A DNA stretch of 64,000 bases from an uncultured Thermoanaerobaculia bacterium (GTDB taxonomy: Bacteria > Acidobacteriota > Thermoanaerobaculia > Multivoradales > Multivoraceae). Below, piece by piece: positions 33,811 to 42,515 of this stretch. The notes beneath the pieces are model-generated. The model was not told the origin of the DNA, searched no databases, and saw nothing but the letters and a program-made list of their open reading frames with translations. The position numbers were made by a program, and so were the translations under genes. Within the stretch, counting starts at the first letter, position 1, and every line of letters starts with the position of its first letter. The stretch covers positions 2,334,859 to 2,398,858 of the forward strand of contig OX638294.1 in the NCBI GenBank assembly GCA_951812325.1, in the 5' to 3' direction.

Positions 33811-36684
33811 ATGAAGGCGCCCGCCCCGACTGCGGCCTGGTTCGTTCGTCCACTCGACACCGCCGACGACGCCCTCGACCTCCTTGGCGGCAAGGGCCGC
33901 TCGCTGGCGCGCACGAAGAGCGCCGGCTTCGCGGTGCCGGACGGCTTCCACGTCACCACGGCCGCCTACCGGGCCTTCGTCGCGGAGCACGGTCTGCAGC
34001 AACGCATCGAGGCGCTGGCGAAGCCCGAGCTCATGAACGGCGCCGTCTCCTTCGACAGGGCGTCGGCCGCGATCCAGGAACTCCTGGGCACGCCGGCCCT
34101 CTCCGACCTCGCGGCCGCCGAGATCGCCGCCGCCTACCGAAGCCTTGAGGCGGCCGGACCGGCCCATCGCGCCGCAAACGGGCGGGCTCGCGTTCGCGGG
34201 AGCCGGAACCCGCCGGTGGCCGTGCGCTCGTCGGCCAACGCCGAGGATCTGCCGGAGGCTTCGTTCGCCGGCCAGCAGGACACCTACCTCAACGTGCGCG
34301 GCGAGGACGCCGTGGTCCAGGCGGTCCGCGACTGCTGGGCATCGCTGTGGACGCCGCGCGCGATCGCCTACCGCCACCAGATGGGCATCGACCAGGGCGC
34401 CGTGGCAATGGCGGTCGTCGTGCAGATCATGGTGCCATCGGAAGTCTCGGGCATCCTGTTCACCGCGAACCCGGCGACCGGCGAGCGCTCCGAGGCGATC
34501 ATCAACGCCAGCTTCGGCCTCGGCGAAGCCGTCGTCGGCGGCCAGGTCACGCCGGACACCTTCGTCGTCGACCGCGCGTCGGGCGAAGCGAAGGAGACGA
34601 TGATCGGCACGAAGGAACAGCAGATCGTCCAGGATGGCGAGCAGGGCACGCGGCTCGAGGAGATCGACGAGGCCGAACGCGGCCGCTCGTCGCTGTCGCC
34701 GGAGGCCATCCGCGAACTCGTCGACCTGGGCGGCGCCGTCGAGGCGCAGATGAGCGGCGTTCCCCAGGACATCGAGTGGGCGTTTCGCGGCGGCGAACTC
34801 TTCCTGCTGCAATCGCGGCCGATCACGAATCTGCCGCCGCAGCCGATCGAGGTGGAGTGGGCGCCGACCCCTCCCGCCCGCATCCTGACGCGCCGCCAGA
34901 TCGTCGAGAACATGCCCGAGCCCATCTGCCCGCTGTTCGAGGAGCTTTACCTGACGATCGGTCTCGAGAAGGCCCGCAAGGGAAAGAGCATGATGATCGG
35001 CGGCGGCCCGGTCTTCGTCACGATGCACGGCTTCGCCTACCAGCGCGGCGACTGGCAAATGCTCTTCCCGGACGGCAACAACAAGGAGATCAAGAAGCCG
35101 ACCGAGGAAGAACTGGAGGCCGCGGAACGCGCGATGGCCGAGCGGCGCAAGGACTCCCCCGCGGAGAATCTGGAAATGGCGGAGCACGACCTGAAGCTGT
35201 TTCGGGATTCGCTCGGCGACGAGGACCGCCGCGCCTTCGACGCCTGGGCAGCCTCGGCGAAGCTCGGCGAGGCGCTGGCGCAGCGGGTGACGATGCCCGA
35301 GAGCAGGAACCCGACCTACATCGCCTTCAACCGCACCCAGTGGAACGAGGGCGTGCTCAGGAAGTGGCGGGAAGAGACGATGCCGCGGCTGGTCCGGACC
35401 ACCGGCGAATGGCGCGAAGTCGATCCGGCGACGGCGTCCGACGAAACCCTGCTCGAGGGCATCGTCGACCTCGCCGTCGCCGAGGGCGACTACTGGTCGA
35501 ACGACACCGGGCACACCTTCGGCGTGGCCAAGTCGACCGACGACCAGCTCCAGTGCTTCCTCCGCGAGACCCTGCCGGACCACCACTTCACCAGCGGCCA
35601 GTTCCTGAGCGGCTTCAAGTCGAAAACGATGGAAGCGAACGACGCGATCTACGAGGTCGCGAAGCGCATCCGGGCCGACGACTCGCTGTGGGAGCTGGTC
35701 ATGACGACGCCGGCGTCACGGCTCAACGACGCGCTCGAACAGCACCCGGCGAGCGGCCCCGCCCTGGAGGCGATCCAGGACTACCTCTCGACGTTCGGGC
35801 ACCAGGGCTACACCCTGGACTTCGTCGAGCCGCCCCAATCCGAAGACCCGACGCCGTTCTTTGCGTCGCTCAAGACGATGGTCGCCAACCGGGACTACAG
35901 CCCGGAGAAGCACGACATCGATGCGCGCCGCAAGAAGGAAGAGGCGCTTGCCAGGATCGAAGGGCTGCTCGACGGCCTCGAGTACTGGCAGTTCCGCTTC
36001 CGGCTCTGGTTCACCTACCGCTTCTACCCCATCCGCGAGGAGACGATGTTCTACCTCGGCAGCGCCTGGCCCGTGCTGCGCCCGCTGGCGGCGGAACTCG
36101 GCCGGCGCCTGGCGGAAGCGGGCACGTTCGGACAGGCCGACGATGTCTACTACTGCGTCACCGACGAGCTCCGCGAGGCGATCGAGGCGCGCGCGCGGGG
36201 CGAAGCCCTGCCGCACCTGGGCGAGCTCGCCGCGGAACGCCGCGAGCTGCGCGAGGCGCGCAGGCGCCTGCACCCGCCCGGCACCGTGCCCGAGGAGGCG
36301 AGCGAGCTCCCGTCCATCGCCTTCAAGGAGACGCAGGCCAAAAACGACCCGAACAGCCCCACGCTGCGCGGCGTCCCCGTGAGCCCGGGCGCCGTGACCG
36401 CGCCGGCCAGCCTGATCAAGTCGCCGCCCGAGTTCGACCGGATGCGGTCGGGCTCCATCCTCGTGTGTCCGATGACGAACCCCGCCTGGACGCCGCTGTT
36501 CGCCCACGCCTCGGGCCTGGTCACCGACATCGGCGGCATCCTCGGTCACGGGTCGATCGTCGCCCGGGAGTACGGCATTCCGGCGGTCGTCGGTACCGGG
36601 AACATCACCCAGCGGGTGGCGCCGGAGCAGGAGATCAGCGTCGATGGAGACGCCGGGGTGGTGACGCTGCACGAGGAGGCTTGA
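33811..36684 (+). CDS. PEP-synthase/rifampicin-phosphotransferase-like three-domain enzyme
   Basis: A 957-residue protein with the PPDK/PEPS/RPH layout. Residues about 1-330 are the ATP-grasp nucleotide-binding part (GGKGRSLARTKSAGFAVPDGF, VAVRSSANAEDLPEASFAGQQDTYLNV, LFLLQSRPITNLP). Residues about 360-830 form a large middle domain with little similarity to PEP/pyruvate barrels, as in rifampicin phosphotransferases. The C-terminal swivelling His domain (about 850-957) contains VTDIGGILGHGSIVAREYGIPAVVGTG, whose His should carry the phosphate. The likely reaction is ATP-dependent phosphorylation of a small molecule giving AMP and Pi. The substrate is unknown; drug inactivation or a phenol-phosphorylating catabolic role are both possible. 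Confidence 0.82.
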   Translation: MKAPAPTAAWFVRPLDTADDALDLLGGKGRSLARTKSAGFAVPDGFHVTTAAYRAFVAEHGLQQRIEALAKPELMNGAVSFDRASAAIQELLGTPALSDLAAAEIAAAYRSLEAAGPAHRAANGRARVRGSRNPPVAVRSSANAEDLPEASFAGQQDTYLNVRGEDAVVQAVRDCWASLWTPRAIAYRHQMGIDQGAVAMAVVVQIMVPSEVSGILFTANPATGERSEAIINASFGLGEAVVGGQVTPDTFVVDRASGEAKETMIGTKEQQIVQDGEQGTRLEEIDEAERGRSSLSPEAIRELVDLGGAVEAQMSGVPQDIEWAFRGGELFLLQSRPITNLPPQPIEVEWAPTPPARILTRRQIVENMPEPICPLFEELYLTIGLEKARKGKSMMIGGGPVFVTMHGFAYQRGDWQMLFPDGNNKEIKKPTEEELEAAERAMAERRKDSPAENLEMAEHDLKLFRDSLGDEDRRAFDAWAASAKLGEALAQRVTMPESRNPTYIAFNRTQWNEGVLRKWREETMPRLVRTTGEWREVDPATASDETLLEGIVDLAVAEGDYWSNDTGHTFGVAKSTDDQLQCFLRETLPDHHFTSGQFLSGFKSKTMEANDAIYEVAKRIRADDSLWELVMTTPASRLNDALEQHPASGPALEAIQDYLSTFGHQGYTLDFVEPPQSEDPTPFFASLKTMVANRDYSPEKHDIDARRKKEEALARIEGLLDGLEYWQFRFRLWFTYRFYPIREETMFYLGSAWPVLRPLAAELGRRLAEAGTFGQADDVYYCVTDELREAIEARARGEALPHLGELAAERRELREARRRLHPPGTVPEEASELPSIAFKETQAKNDPNSPTLRGVPVSPGAVTAPASLIKSPPEFDRMRSGSILVCPMTNPAWTPLFAHASGLVTDIGGILGHGSIVAREYGIPAVVGTGNITQRVAPEQEISVDGDAGVVTLHEEA

Positions 36685-36885
36685 GCGACTGTCGTCCAGG
36701 TGGCGCCGGACCTGCGGCCGGCCAACGATGAAGACGGCGAGGTTCTGCAGCATCGCCGCCCCCGTCCTGGGCGGCGTGCCGCCCGGGCGCTTCATCCGGG
36801 CAACGGTGGGCACGTACACCGTGGGTTTCACGACGACGACGTCCGTCAAAGGCCGGCGACCACCCGGCGATACGCTTCGCCCAGG

Positions 36886-39507
36886 ATGAAACGTACTGCG
36901 ACCCTCGCCGCGCTCTTCCCGCTGTGCCTGGTACCCGGCACCACCGTGGCCCAGCCCCGGTCCGCCCCCGAGGCGGCGCCCTCCACCTTCGCCGAGACGA
37001 TCGACGTGCGCGTCGTCAACGTCGACGTCTGGGTGACCGACCGCGACGGCAACCCGGTGACGGGCCTTGCGGCCGACGACTTCGAGGTGCGGGAGAACGG
37101 CCGCCCTGTCGAGCTCTCGAACTTCTTCGAGTTCACCGACGGTCTGGACGTTGCCGCGCGGGAGCGATCTGCCTCCGCCCGCCGGGACGGTCAGCCGAGC
37201 GACCTGAACCGCTTCATCCCGGCCGAGCCGCCGCCCCCGGAGCACCGGCTGAGCCTGATGGTCTACATCGACAACGACAACCTGACGCCGACGGACCGCA
37301 ACCGCCTGCTGCCCTACCTGCGGAACTTCCTGAGCGTCCAGCTCAGCCCGTACGACCGCGCGATGCTCGCCGTCCACGACCGGGGCAGGTTCGAGGTTGC
37401 GCTCCCCTTCACCACCGAGGCCTGGCGCGTCGCCGAGGCGACCCAAGAGGTCGAGAGACTGATCGGCAGCCGCGAGCGAACCGAGTCGGAGCGCCTCGAC
37501 ATCCTGCGCGAGATCAACGACGACCGGGTGCACTACACGGCGGCGATGGGCTTGGTCCGCAACTTCGCCGCCACGGTCCGAAGCGAGGTCGACGCCGCGC
37601 TCGCGAACCTTCGCAGCGCGATCGAGTCGATGGCCGGCCTGCCGGGGCGCAAGAGCATCCTGTACATCAGCAACGGCCTGCCCATGCGGCCGGCGGAGGA
37701 CCTCTTCCGGGCGGTGGAGGAGCGGTTCAGCGATTCGCGCGGGCGGTGGCGAGCCGTCGATTCGCCCTTCAACACAAGGAGTGTCGACGCGGCGAACGCT
37801 TCCCTCGAGGCCTTCCAGCACGACCTCTCACGGCGGTTCGACGAGCTCGCCTCGCTCGCCAATGCGAACCGCGTGACCTTCCACAGCGTCGCCGCCGCCG
37901 GGGCGCGCATCAGCGGCATGAACACCGCGGACCTCCGTTTCTCCTCCAGCATCGAGTTCACCCGCGCCGCCAATCTCGAGGAGCCGCTGCTCCGCCTGGC
38001 CGATCGCACCGGCGGGCGGGCGATCGTCAACACGCGCAATTTCGCCGGCGGGTTCGACCGCATCGCGAGCGACCTCCGGAACCGCTACTCGCTCGGGTAC
38101 CTGCCGCGGCCGTCGTCGGCCCCGTCCCCGCGTTCGTCGCGAACGCGACCGCCCGCGGACATCGAGCCGGGAACCACCCATCAAATCGAGGTCGAGCTGA
38201 CCGACGAGGCGCGGCGGCGCTACGGGAGACGCCTGTCGATCCGCCACCGCGACAGCTATGTCGACAAGCCCGCCTCGGCCCGGATGACCGACCTGACGCT
38301 GGCGGCCCTTTCGATGGGAGAGGCCGCCAACCCGATGGGAGTGCGGGTCTCGCCGGTCCGCGGCCCGGGCGGCGAGGCCCGGCTCGAAAACGGCGACATC
38401 CAGTCGAGGATGCTGGTCACGATCCCGATCGGCCCGCTGACCCTGGCCCCGGTCGCCGACGGTCACGAGGCCAGGGTCCGTCTCTGGGTCCAGGTGATCG
38501 ACGAGGAAGGGCGGGTTTCCGAGGTCACGGAGCATGCCGTCCCCGTCGTGGTGGAGGAGGGGGAGTTCGAAGAAGCCCGGCGGCTCTCCTGGCCGTTCGC
38601 GATCGACGTGGTCACGGCGCCCGGACCTCATCGCGTCGCCGTCGGCGTGCGCGACGATCTCGCCGCCGCGACCTCCGTCGTCACCTTCGACCTGGACGCC
38701 GGCAACGCGCCGGCGGCGGTCGTTGATGCGCCCGAGGCGCCGCCCCCGCCGGATACGCCCGAGCAGTGGCTCGCCCAGGCGGCCGCCCACTACCAGCGCT
38801 CCGAACTCGAAGCGATGGCCAACGCCGCGCGACGGGCGCTGGAGTTGACCAATCGCGGCTCCGCCGCGAGCTCCGGAGAGCACCTCCGTCTGCGGACGCG
38901 GGCCTACAACGCGCTCGGCGTCGCCCTCTTCGACAAGCCCGACCGCACGGAGCAGGACGTGGTCGAGGCCGAGGACGCCTTCCGCCGCGTGATCGCGGTG
39001 ATGGACGACGAGGCGTCCGTCGCGCCGCGCTACAGCCTCGCCAGACTGCTGGTCGATTCCGGCCGCTCGGAAGAGGGCGTCGCCGAGGCCCGGGGCATCC
39101 TGGCGCTCTCGCCGGAAGGCCCGATCCCCGACCGGGCGAGGATCCTGGTCTGTCGCTCGCGGGCTTCGGCAGGGACAAAGGCCACGAACCCGTCGGAGGA
39201 CGCCGCCGCCAACTCGGACCGCAGGCCGGGCGCGATGATCTACCAGGTCGCCCACGAGTACACCGACGAAGCGATCCAGGCCGGCGTCGAGGGCGTGGTC
39301 GGCCTCGGCGTCAGCATCGACGAGGAAGGTTGCGTCGTCGCCGTCGAGGTGCTCGAACGGTTGCCCCACGGCCTCACCGAAAGCGCCGTCGCGGCGATGA
39401 GGCGGGCCGTCTTCCGGCCGGCGATGGAGAACGGGGAGCCGGTGGGGGCTACCTACAGGACGGCAGTGCGCTTCGACCTGGACGGCCAGCAACCTGACCC
39501 GGGCTGA
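36886..39507 (+). CDS. VWFA-related acidobacterial-type protein with TonB C-terminal domain
   Basis: An 873-residue exported protein. The ATG at 36886 gives a signal peptide (TLAALFPLCLVPGTTVAQ). Residues about 40-85 (VRVVNVDVWVTDRDGNPVTGLAADDFEVRENGRPVEL) followed by a von Willebrand A-like fold (LSLMVYIDNDNLTP... GRKSILYISNGLPM) match the VWFA-related domain widespread in Acidobacteriota. The metal site is altered: YIDNDN instead of DxSxS. Residues about 620-760 look like helical TPR-type repeats. The last 80 residues (GVVGLGVSIDEEGCVVAVEVLE... AAMRRAVFRPAMENG) form a TonB C-terminal domain. It is probably periplasmic and bridges envelope components. Confidence 0.82.
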   Translation: MKRTATLAALFPLCLVPGTTVAQPRSAPEAAPSTFAETIDVRVVNVDVWVTDRDGNPVTGLAADDFEVRENGRPVELSNFFEFTDGLDVAARERSASARRDGQPSDLNRFIPAEPPPPEHRLSLMVYIDNDNLTPTDRNRLLPYLRNFLSVQLSPYDRAMLAVHDRGRFEVALPFTTEAWRVAEATQEVERLIGSRERTESERLDILREINDDRVHYTAAMGLVRNFAATVRSEVDAALANLRSAIESMAGLPGRKSILYISNGLPMRPAEDLFRAVEERFSDSRGRWRAVDSPFNTRSVDAANASLEAFQHDLSRRFDELASLANANRVTFHSVAAAGARISGMNTADLRFSSSIEFTRAANLEEPLLRLADRTGGRAIVNTRNFAGGFDRIASDLRNRYSLGYLPRPSSAPSPRSSRTRPPADIEPGTTHQIEVELTDEARRRYGRRLSIRHRDSYVDKPASARMTDLTLAALSMGEAANPMGVRVSPVRGPGGEARLENGDIQSRMLVTIPIGPLTLAPVADGHEARVRLWVQVIDEEGRVSEVTEHAVPVVVEEGEFEEARRLSWPFAIDVVTAPGPHRVAVGVRDDLAAATSVVTFDLDAGNAPAAVVDAPEAPPPPDTPEQWLAQAAAHYQRSELEAMANAARRALELTNRGSAASSGEHLRLRTRAYNALGVALFDKPDRTEQDVVEAEDAFRRVIAVMDDEASVAPRYSLARLLVDSGRSEEGVAEARGILALSPEGPIPDRARILVCRSRASAGTKATNPSEDAAANSDRRPGAMIYQVAHEYTDEAIQAGVEGVVGLGVSIDEEGCVVAVEVLERLPHGLTESAVAAMRRAVFRPAMENGEPVGATYRTAVRFDLDGQQPDPG

Positions 39508-39780
39508 TGCTCTCGTGACTTGAAAGCCGTCCCGCACTCATCGGTCCTGAACCTTGTTCTGTGACCTGCTACCGATCCAGGAAAGGCGAGAGAGCCTCTC
39601 TCGGCGCGAAAGGCTCAGAATCAGATTCTCGAGCCGGCCCGCTCCTTCATCCTGCCTCGCGATCTGCTCGACCTGTCGCCGGAACTGCTCCCGAGAGGCG
39701 GACGCGAAGCGACGAAGCCTCGGATAGTCTCACGCCGTCTCCGCAGCGGTTCCGGAACGCGAGACACCCGATCAGCGCCG

Positions 39781-40881
39781 ATGGACACCGAGACCAGCGC
39801 AACTCTCCATCTTCCGAGCCTGGAGATCACGGGCTTCCGGGGGCTTGACCGGCTGACCATTCCTCGTCTGGGGCGCGTCACGCTGCTGGCCGGGCGGAAC
39901 GCCGTGGGCAAGACGACGGTGCTGGACGCGGTTCGGCTGTTTGCAGCACGGGGCCTTCCGAGGGTCCTCGCCGACCTCCTCATGGAGCGTGACGAATTCG
40001 CTGCCTGTCTGGTGGAGGATCGAAGTCCAGTGGTCGCCCCGGACGCTGCGGCCTTGTTCCACCGGCGGGGTGAGGACCGAGAGACGCGCATCGCGATCGG
40101 CCCGGCAGGCGGGGAGGGCCTTGCACTGGAGGCCTCGCAGCCGGATGACTGGACCGATGAGGAAAGAAAACGCCTTGTCCGTTCGCCGCTTGGCGCGGAC
40201 GTCGCGGCCCTGAGAATCAAGTACGACCGCTGGAGCGAGGTCGTGCCCGGAGCGCTCCTGAAGGCCAAGCCGTTCTGGAACTACCCGCAGCGCGATTGGC
40301 CGCCGGCGCTTTGGTGCGAGTCTCTTGGCCCCGGCGTGCCGGAGAACCTGGCTCACTGGGGCAGAATCGCGTTGACCGATGACGAGGACTTCCTGGTTCA
40401 ATCCCTCAGGCTCGTTCTCGACGAGCGTGTGGACAGGCTCGCCGTCGTCGACGACAGCGGACCGCGCCCTGGCTCGCGGTCGAACCGCCGCGTCATCGTC
40501 AAGCTGAGCGGACACCCTGGCCCCGTGCCTCTCAAGCGCTTCGGCGACGGTGCGGCGCGGCTCTTCGGCGCCGCCCTGGCGTTGACGCGTAGTCGAGGAG
40601 GCCTTCTGGTCATCGACGAAGCCGAGAACGGCCTTCACTACACCGTCCACGAGGCGTTCTGGCGCCTGGTGCTGAAGGCAGCGCGGGAAGGGGGCATTCA
40701 GGTTCTCGCGACCACTCACAGCTGGGATTGCATCGTGGGCTTTGCGCGAGCCGCCACGGATTGCAAGCGCGCGGACGGCGTGCTGGTGCGGCTGGAGGCC
40801 GAGGATCCCGGATGTCGTCCTGTCGTCTACTCCGAGGACGAACTCCGGGTCGCCGCCGAGCAGAGAATCGAAGTCCGGTAG
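39781..40881 (+). CDS. OLD/RecF-like AAA ATPase
   Basis: A 366-residue ABC-class ATPase of the AAA_15/AAA_21 type. Walker A is AGRNAVGKTTVLDAV (about 39-53), the signature-like segment is KRFGDGAARLFGAALAL (about 256), Walker B is GGLLVIDEAENGLH (about 277-290), and the H-loop is ATTHSWD. The N-terminal LEITGFRGLDRLTI is the usual opening strand. Proteins of this kind pair with a TOPRIM protein in OLD-like nucleases and related defence systems; the next gene, 10 bp downstream, encodes a TOPRIM-like domain. No transmembrane segment is present. The 273 bp upstream hold no other gene. Confidence 0.82.
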   Translation: MDTETSATLHLPSLEITGFRGLDRLTIPRLGRVTLLAGRNAVGKTTVLDAVRLFAARGLPRVLADLLMERDEFAACLVEDRSPVVAPDAAALFHRRGEDRETRIAIGPAGGEGLALEASQPDDWTDEERKRLVRSPLGADVAALRIKYDRWSEVVPGALLKAKPFWNYPQRDWPPALWCESLGPGVPENLAHWGRIALTDDEDFLVQSLRLVLDERVDRLAVVDDSGPRPGSRSNRRVIVKLSGHPGPVPLKRFGDGAARLFGAALALTRSRGGLLVIDEAENGLHYTVHEAFWRLVLKAAREGGIQVLATTHSWDCIVGFARAATDCKRADGVLVRLEAEDPGCRPVVYSEDELRVAAEQRIEVR

Positions 40882-40891
40882 GCGAGCGTTC

Positions 40892-41371
40892 GTGGCCAAC
40901 GAGCGGATCCTGCTGGTCGAAGGGGAGGACGACGAGCATGTCGTCAGGCATCTCTACAGGAAAGCCTGTGACATTGAACCGAACTTCCGTATCGTGAACC
41001 AGCGGGGCTACGAGAAACTACTTGAGGCTCTTGGCGTGTACCTCAAGAAATCTGGCCTCCAGACCTTGGGTGTTGTCGTCGACGCCGACGATCGCGAAGC
41101 GAGGTGGCAGGAACTCGCCGCGTCGGCGAAGAAGTGTGCCGTGTCCCTGCCGGACGTGCCCGACGTGGTTGCAGTTCGTTGCGGAGTCGCGCGTCCCGCC
41201 GCAGGTCAAGATGACTCGGCTCGTACCAGGAGTCCGAGGCCACGCTCCTCGACGAGGGATCGCCTGGTCAACCCGGCTCGCCTGAGAGCATCGGTCAGGA
41301 GGAGGCGCACCGACGCCCACGTTCGTGCGTCCCGCGATCCGCAGGCTGGGCTCAAGCGCCCGATCACGTGA
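40892..41371 (+). CDS. TOPRIM/DUF3226-like partner of the ATPase, C-terminus damaged
   Basis: A 159-residue frame starting GTG at 40892. The first 85 residues form a TOPRIM-like half: VEGEDDEHVVRHLY with the conserved acidic pair, GYEKLLEALGVYLK, and LGVVVDADDREARWQEL with the second acidic motif. From about residue 90 the sequence becomes Arg/Ser-rich (GQDDSARTRSPRPRSSTRDRL...) and no longer looks like a folded domain. DUF3226 proteins are usually longer, about 200-250 residues. A frameshift or 3' loss is therefore likely, leaving the ATPase without a complete nuclease partner. Confidence 0.65.
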   Translation: MANERILLVEGEDDEHVVRHLYRKACDIEPNFRIVNQRGYEKLLEALGVYLKKSGLQTLGVVVDADDREARWQELAASAKKCAVSLPDVPDVVAVRCGVARPAAGQDDSARTRSPRPRSSTRDRLVNPARLRASVRRRRTDAHVRASRDPQAGLKRPIT

Positions 41372-41431
41372 TACTCCGCGCCACTCTCCCTTACCGTGCG
41401 TTGTTCCGGCGCTGAGGCGGCAGCCGGAGCG

Positions 41432-41448
41432 GGGGGCTTCGACGCCCC
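41432..41448 (-). terminator. Stem-loop just after the 41449-42084 gene
   Basis: On the minus strand GGGGC-GTCGAA-GCCCC directly follows the stop codon. There is no T-run, so termination activity is uncertain. Confidence 0.35.
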
Positions 41449-42084
41449 TCAGACGTCGACGGCGAGGAGCGCCAGGAAGCGTTGCTTCTGTTCCTCGCTC
41501 ATCGCGTCGAAGTCCGGGACAGCCATGTCCGTCACGGGAAGGTCCGCGAACTCGGGCGAGGACGTCTGCAGGCTGGCGGCGATGTTGTGCAGGCCGCCGC
41601 CTTCTTCCGCGCCCTTGCCCAGCGCCATGCCGACTTCGCGGGGCCACACATGGTTGGACCGGTCGCCCAGGCCGAGGGGGTTCGGCCGCCCCACGTACTC
41701 CTCGATCTGCTGGAACATGACCTTCTCCTGGCCCGAACGGCGCATCTGACCCTCACGGCCGTACTTCGTGCGCGACTGGTTGCAGATCGAGGCCCAGGGG
41801 AGCTTGACGTGGAAGCCCGGCAGCGCGCGGCACTCCTCGGGGGCGCCGTCGCCGCCCGTGATCCGGCCGTCCTTGACCATGAGGTAGTACGCCGACGTCT
41901 CGCGGCCGCCTTCGAGCAGCCTCGCCGGTGGATGGGTGTAGATCTCGCTGAACCCCCACTCCGTGTCGGCCGGAAGGTCGCCCTCTTCAAGCATTTGCAC
42001 CCCGTACCGGGCGCACGCCTCGCACCAGGCCTTCGAGCCGAACTCTCCTACCGGCTTCAGTTCGGCCACGTTGATGTCGCTCAC
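41449..42084 (-). CDS. Conserved-looking protein of unknown function
   Basis: A 211-residue soluble protein that I do not recognise. It has no signal peptide or membrane helix. Notable segments are SKAWCEACARYGVQML (Cys pair CxxC at about residues 21-24), ADTEWGFSEIYTHPPARLL, GFHVKLPWASICNQSRTKYGREGQ and a C-terminal ending PDFDAMSEEQKQRFLALLAVDV. Normal codon bias and a plausible AGAGGGGAGGACGAGTGTG leader support real coding. It is divergent from the tetR gene across a 431-bp gap with three tandem repeats. Function not assigned. Confidence 0.65.
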   Translation of the reverse strand: MSDINVAELKPVGEFGSKAWCEACARYGVQMLEEGDLPADTEWGFSEIYTHPPARLLEGGRETSAYYLMVKDGRITGGDGAPEECRALPGFHVKLPWASICNQSRTKYGREGQMRRSGQEKVMFQQIEEYVGRPNPLGLGDRSNHVWPREVGMALGKGAEEGGGLHNIAASLQTSSPEFADLPVTDMAVPDFDAMSEEQKQRFLALLAVDV

Positions 42085-42114
42085 ACTCGTCCTCCCCTCT
42101 CAGTTGCCTGACTC

Positions 42115-42340
42115 GCCGCCTGCGGCGGCAGCGGACCGGAAGGTCCGCGGACCCGGAAAACCATCGTTGCCATGTTGTCGCTCTCTACTCGATCGCCTGC
42201 CTGGCCGCCTGCGGCTGCAGTGGACCGGAAGGTCCGCGCACCCTGAGAACCACAGTTGCCGTGTTGTCGTTCTCTTACCCGATTATCTGCCTGGCCGCCT
42301 GCGCCCGCAGTGGACCGGAATGTCCGCGCCCCCAAAGGCC
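42115..42340. repeat. Three tandem ~90-bp repeats with hairpins
   Basis: The phrase GCCGCCTGCG starts at 42115, 42204 and 42294, giving periods of 89 and 90 bp. Each unit contains GGACCGGAAGGTCC-type hairpins (perfect in units 1 and 2, GGACCGGAATGTCC in unit 3), followed by a TTGCCRTGTTGTCG stretch in units 1 and 2. Unit 3 is cut after the hairpin. The block fills most of the 431-bp gap 42085-42515. Confidence 0.8.
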
Positions 42341-42355
42341 GCCCTCGCGGCAAAG

Positions 42356-42376
42356 TTGAAACAGTGTAACGTGTTC
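42356..42376 (+). promoter_or_regulatory. Candidate operator upstream of tetR
   Basis: TTGAAACAGTGTAACGTGTT and the next base match the sequence at 31579-31599 at about 16 of 21 positions. The shared core GARACASTGTWAC is centred on the palindrome ACASTGT. TTGAAA could also act as a -35 element, but no good -10 lies 17 bp downstream. Confidence 0.5.
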
Positions 42377-42515
42377 AAGCGAGATCGCCCGGCGAACGGC
42401 AAGACGCGGCGTGGGAACCCGGGAGCCCCGGGAGCCCTGAACGGCTCCAAATCCCGTCGGCGCCGCGGCGCGGCGTCATCCGCCGGACGCGCATATCATC
42501 TCCGGACTGTCAGAC

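Noticed and set aside
32941..35586. Long minus-strand open frame opposite the SDR and PEP-synthase-like genes
   Set aside because: No motifs and antisense-like composition. The plus-strand genes carry family motifs.
36728..36889. 53-codon open frame ending in an ATGA overlap with the VWFA gene
   Set aside because: The overlap is suggestive, but composition is not convincing, there is no signal or motif, and the ribosome site is poor.
42115..42340. Possible short CRISPR array
   Set aside because: The whole 90-bp unit is repeated, including the would-be spacers. No cas genes are present.
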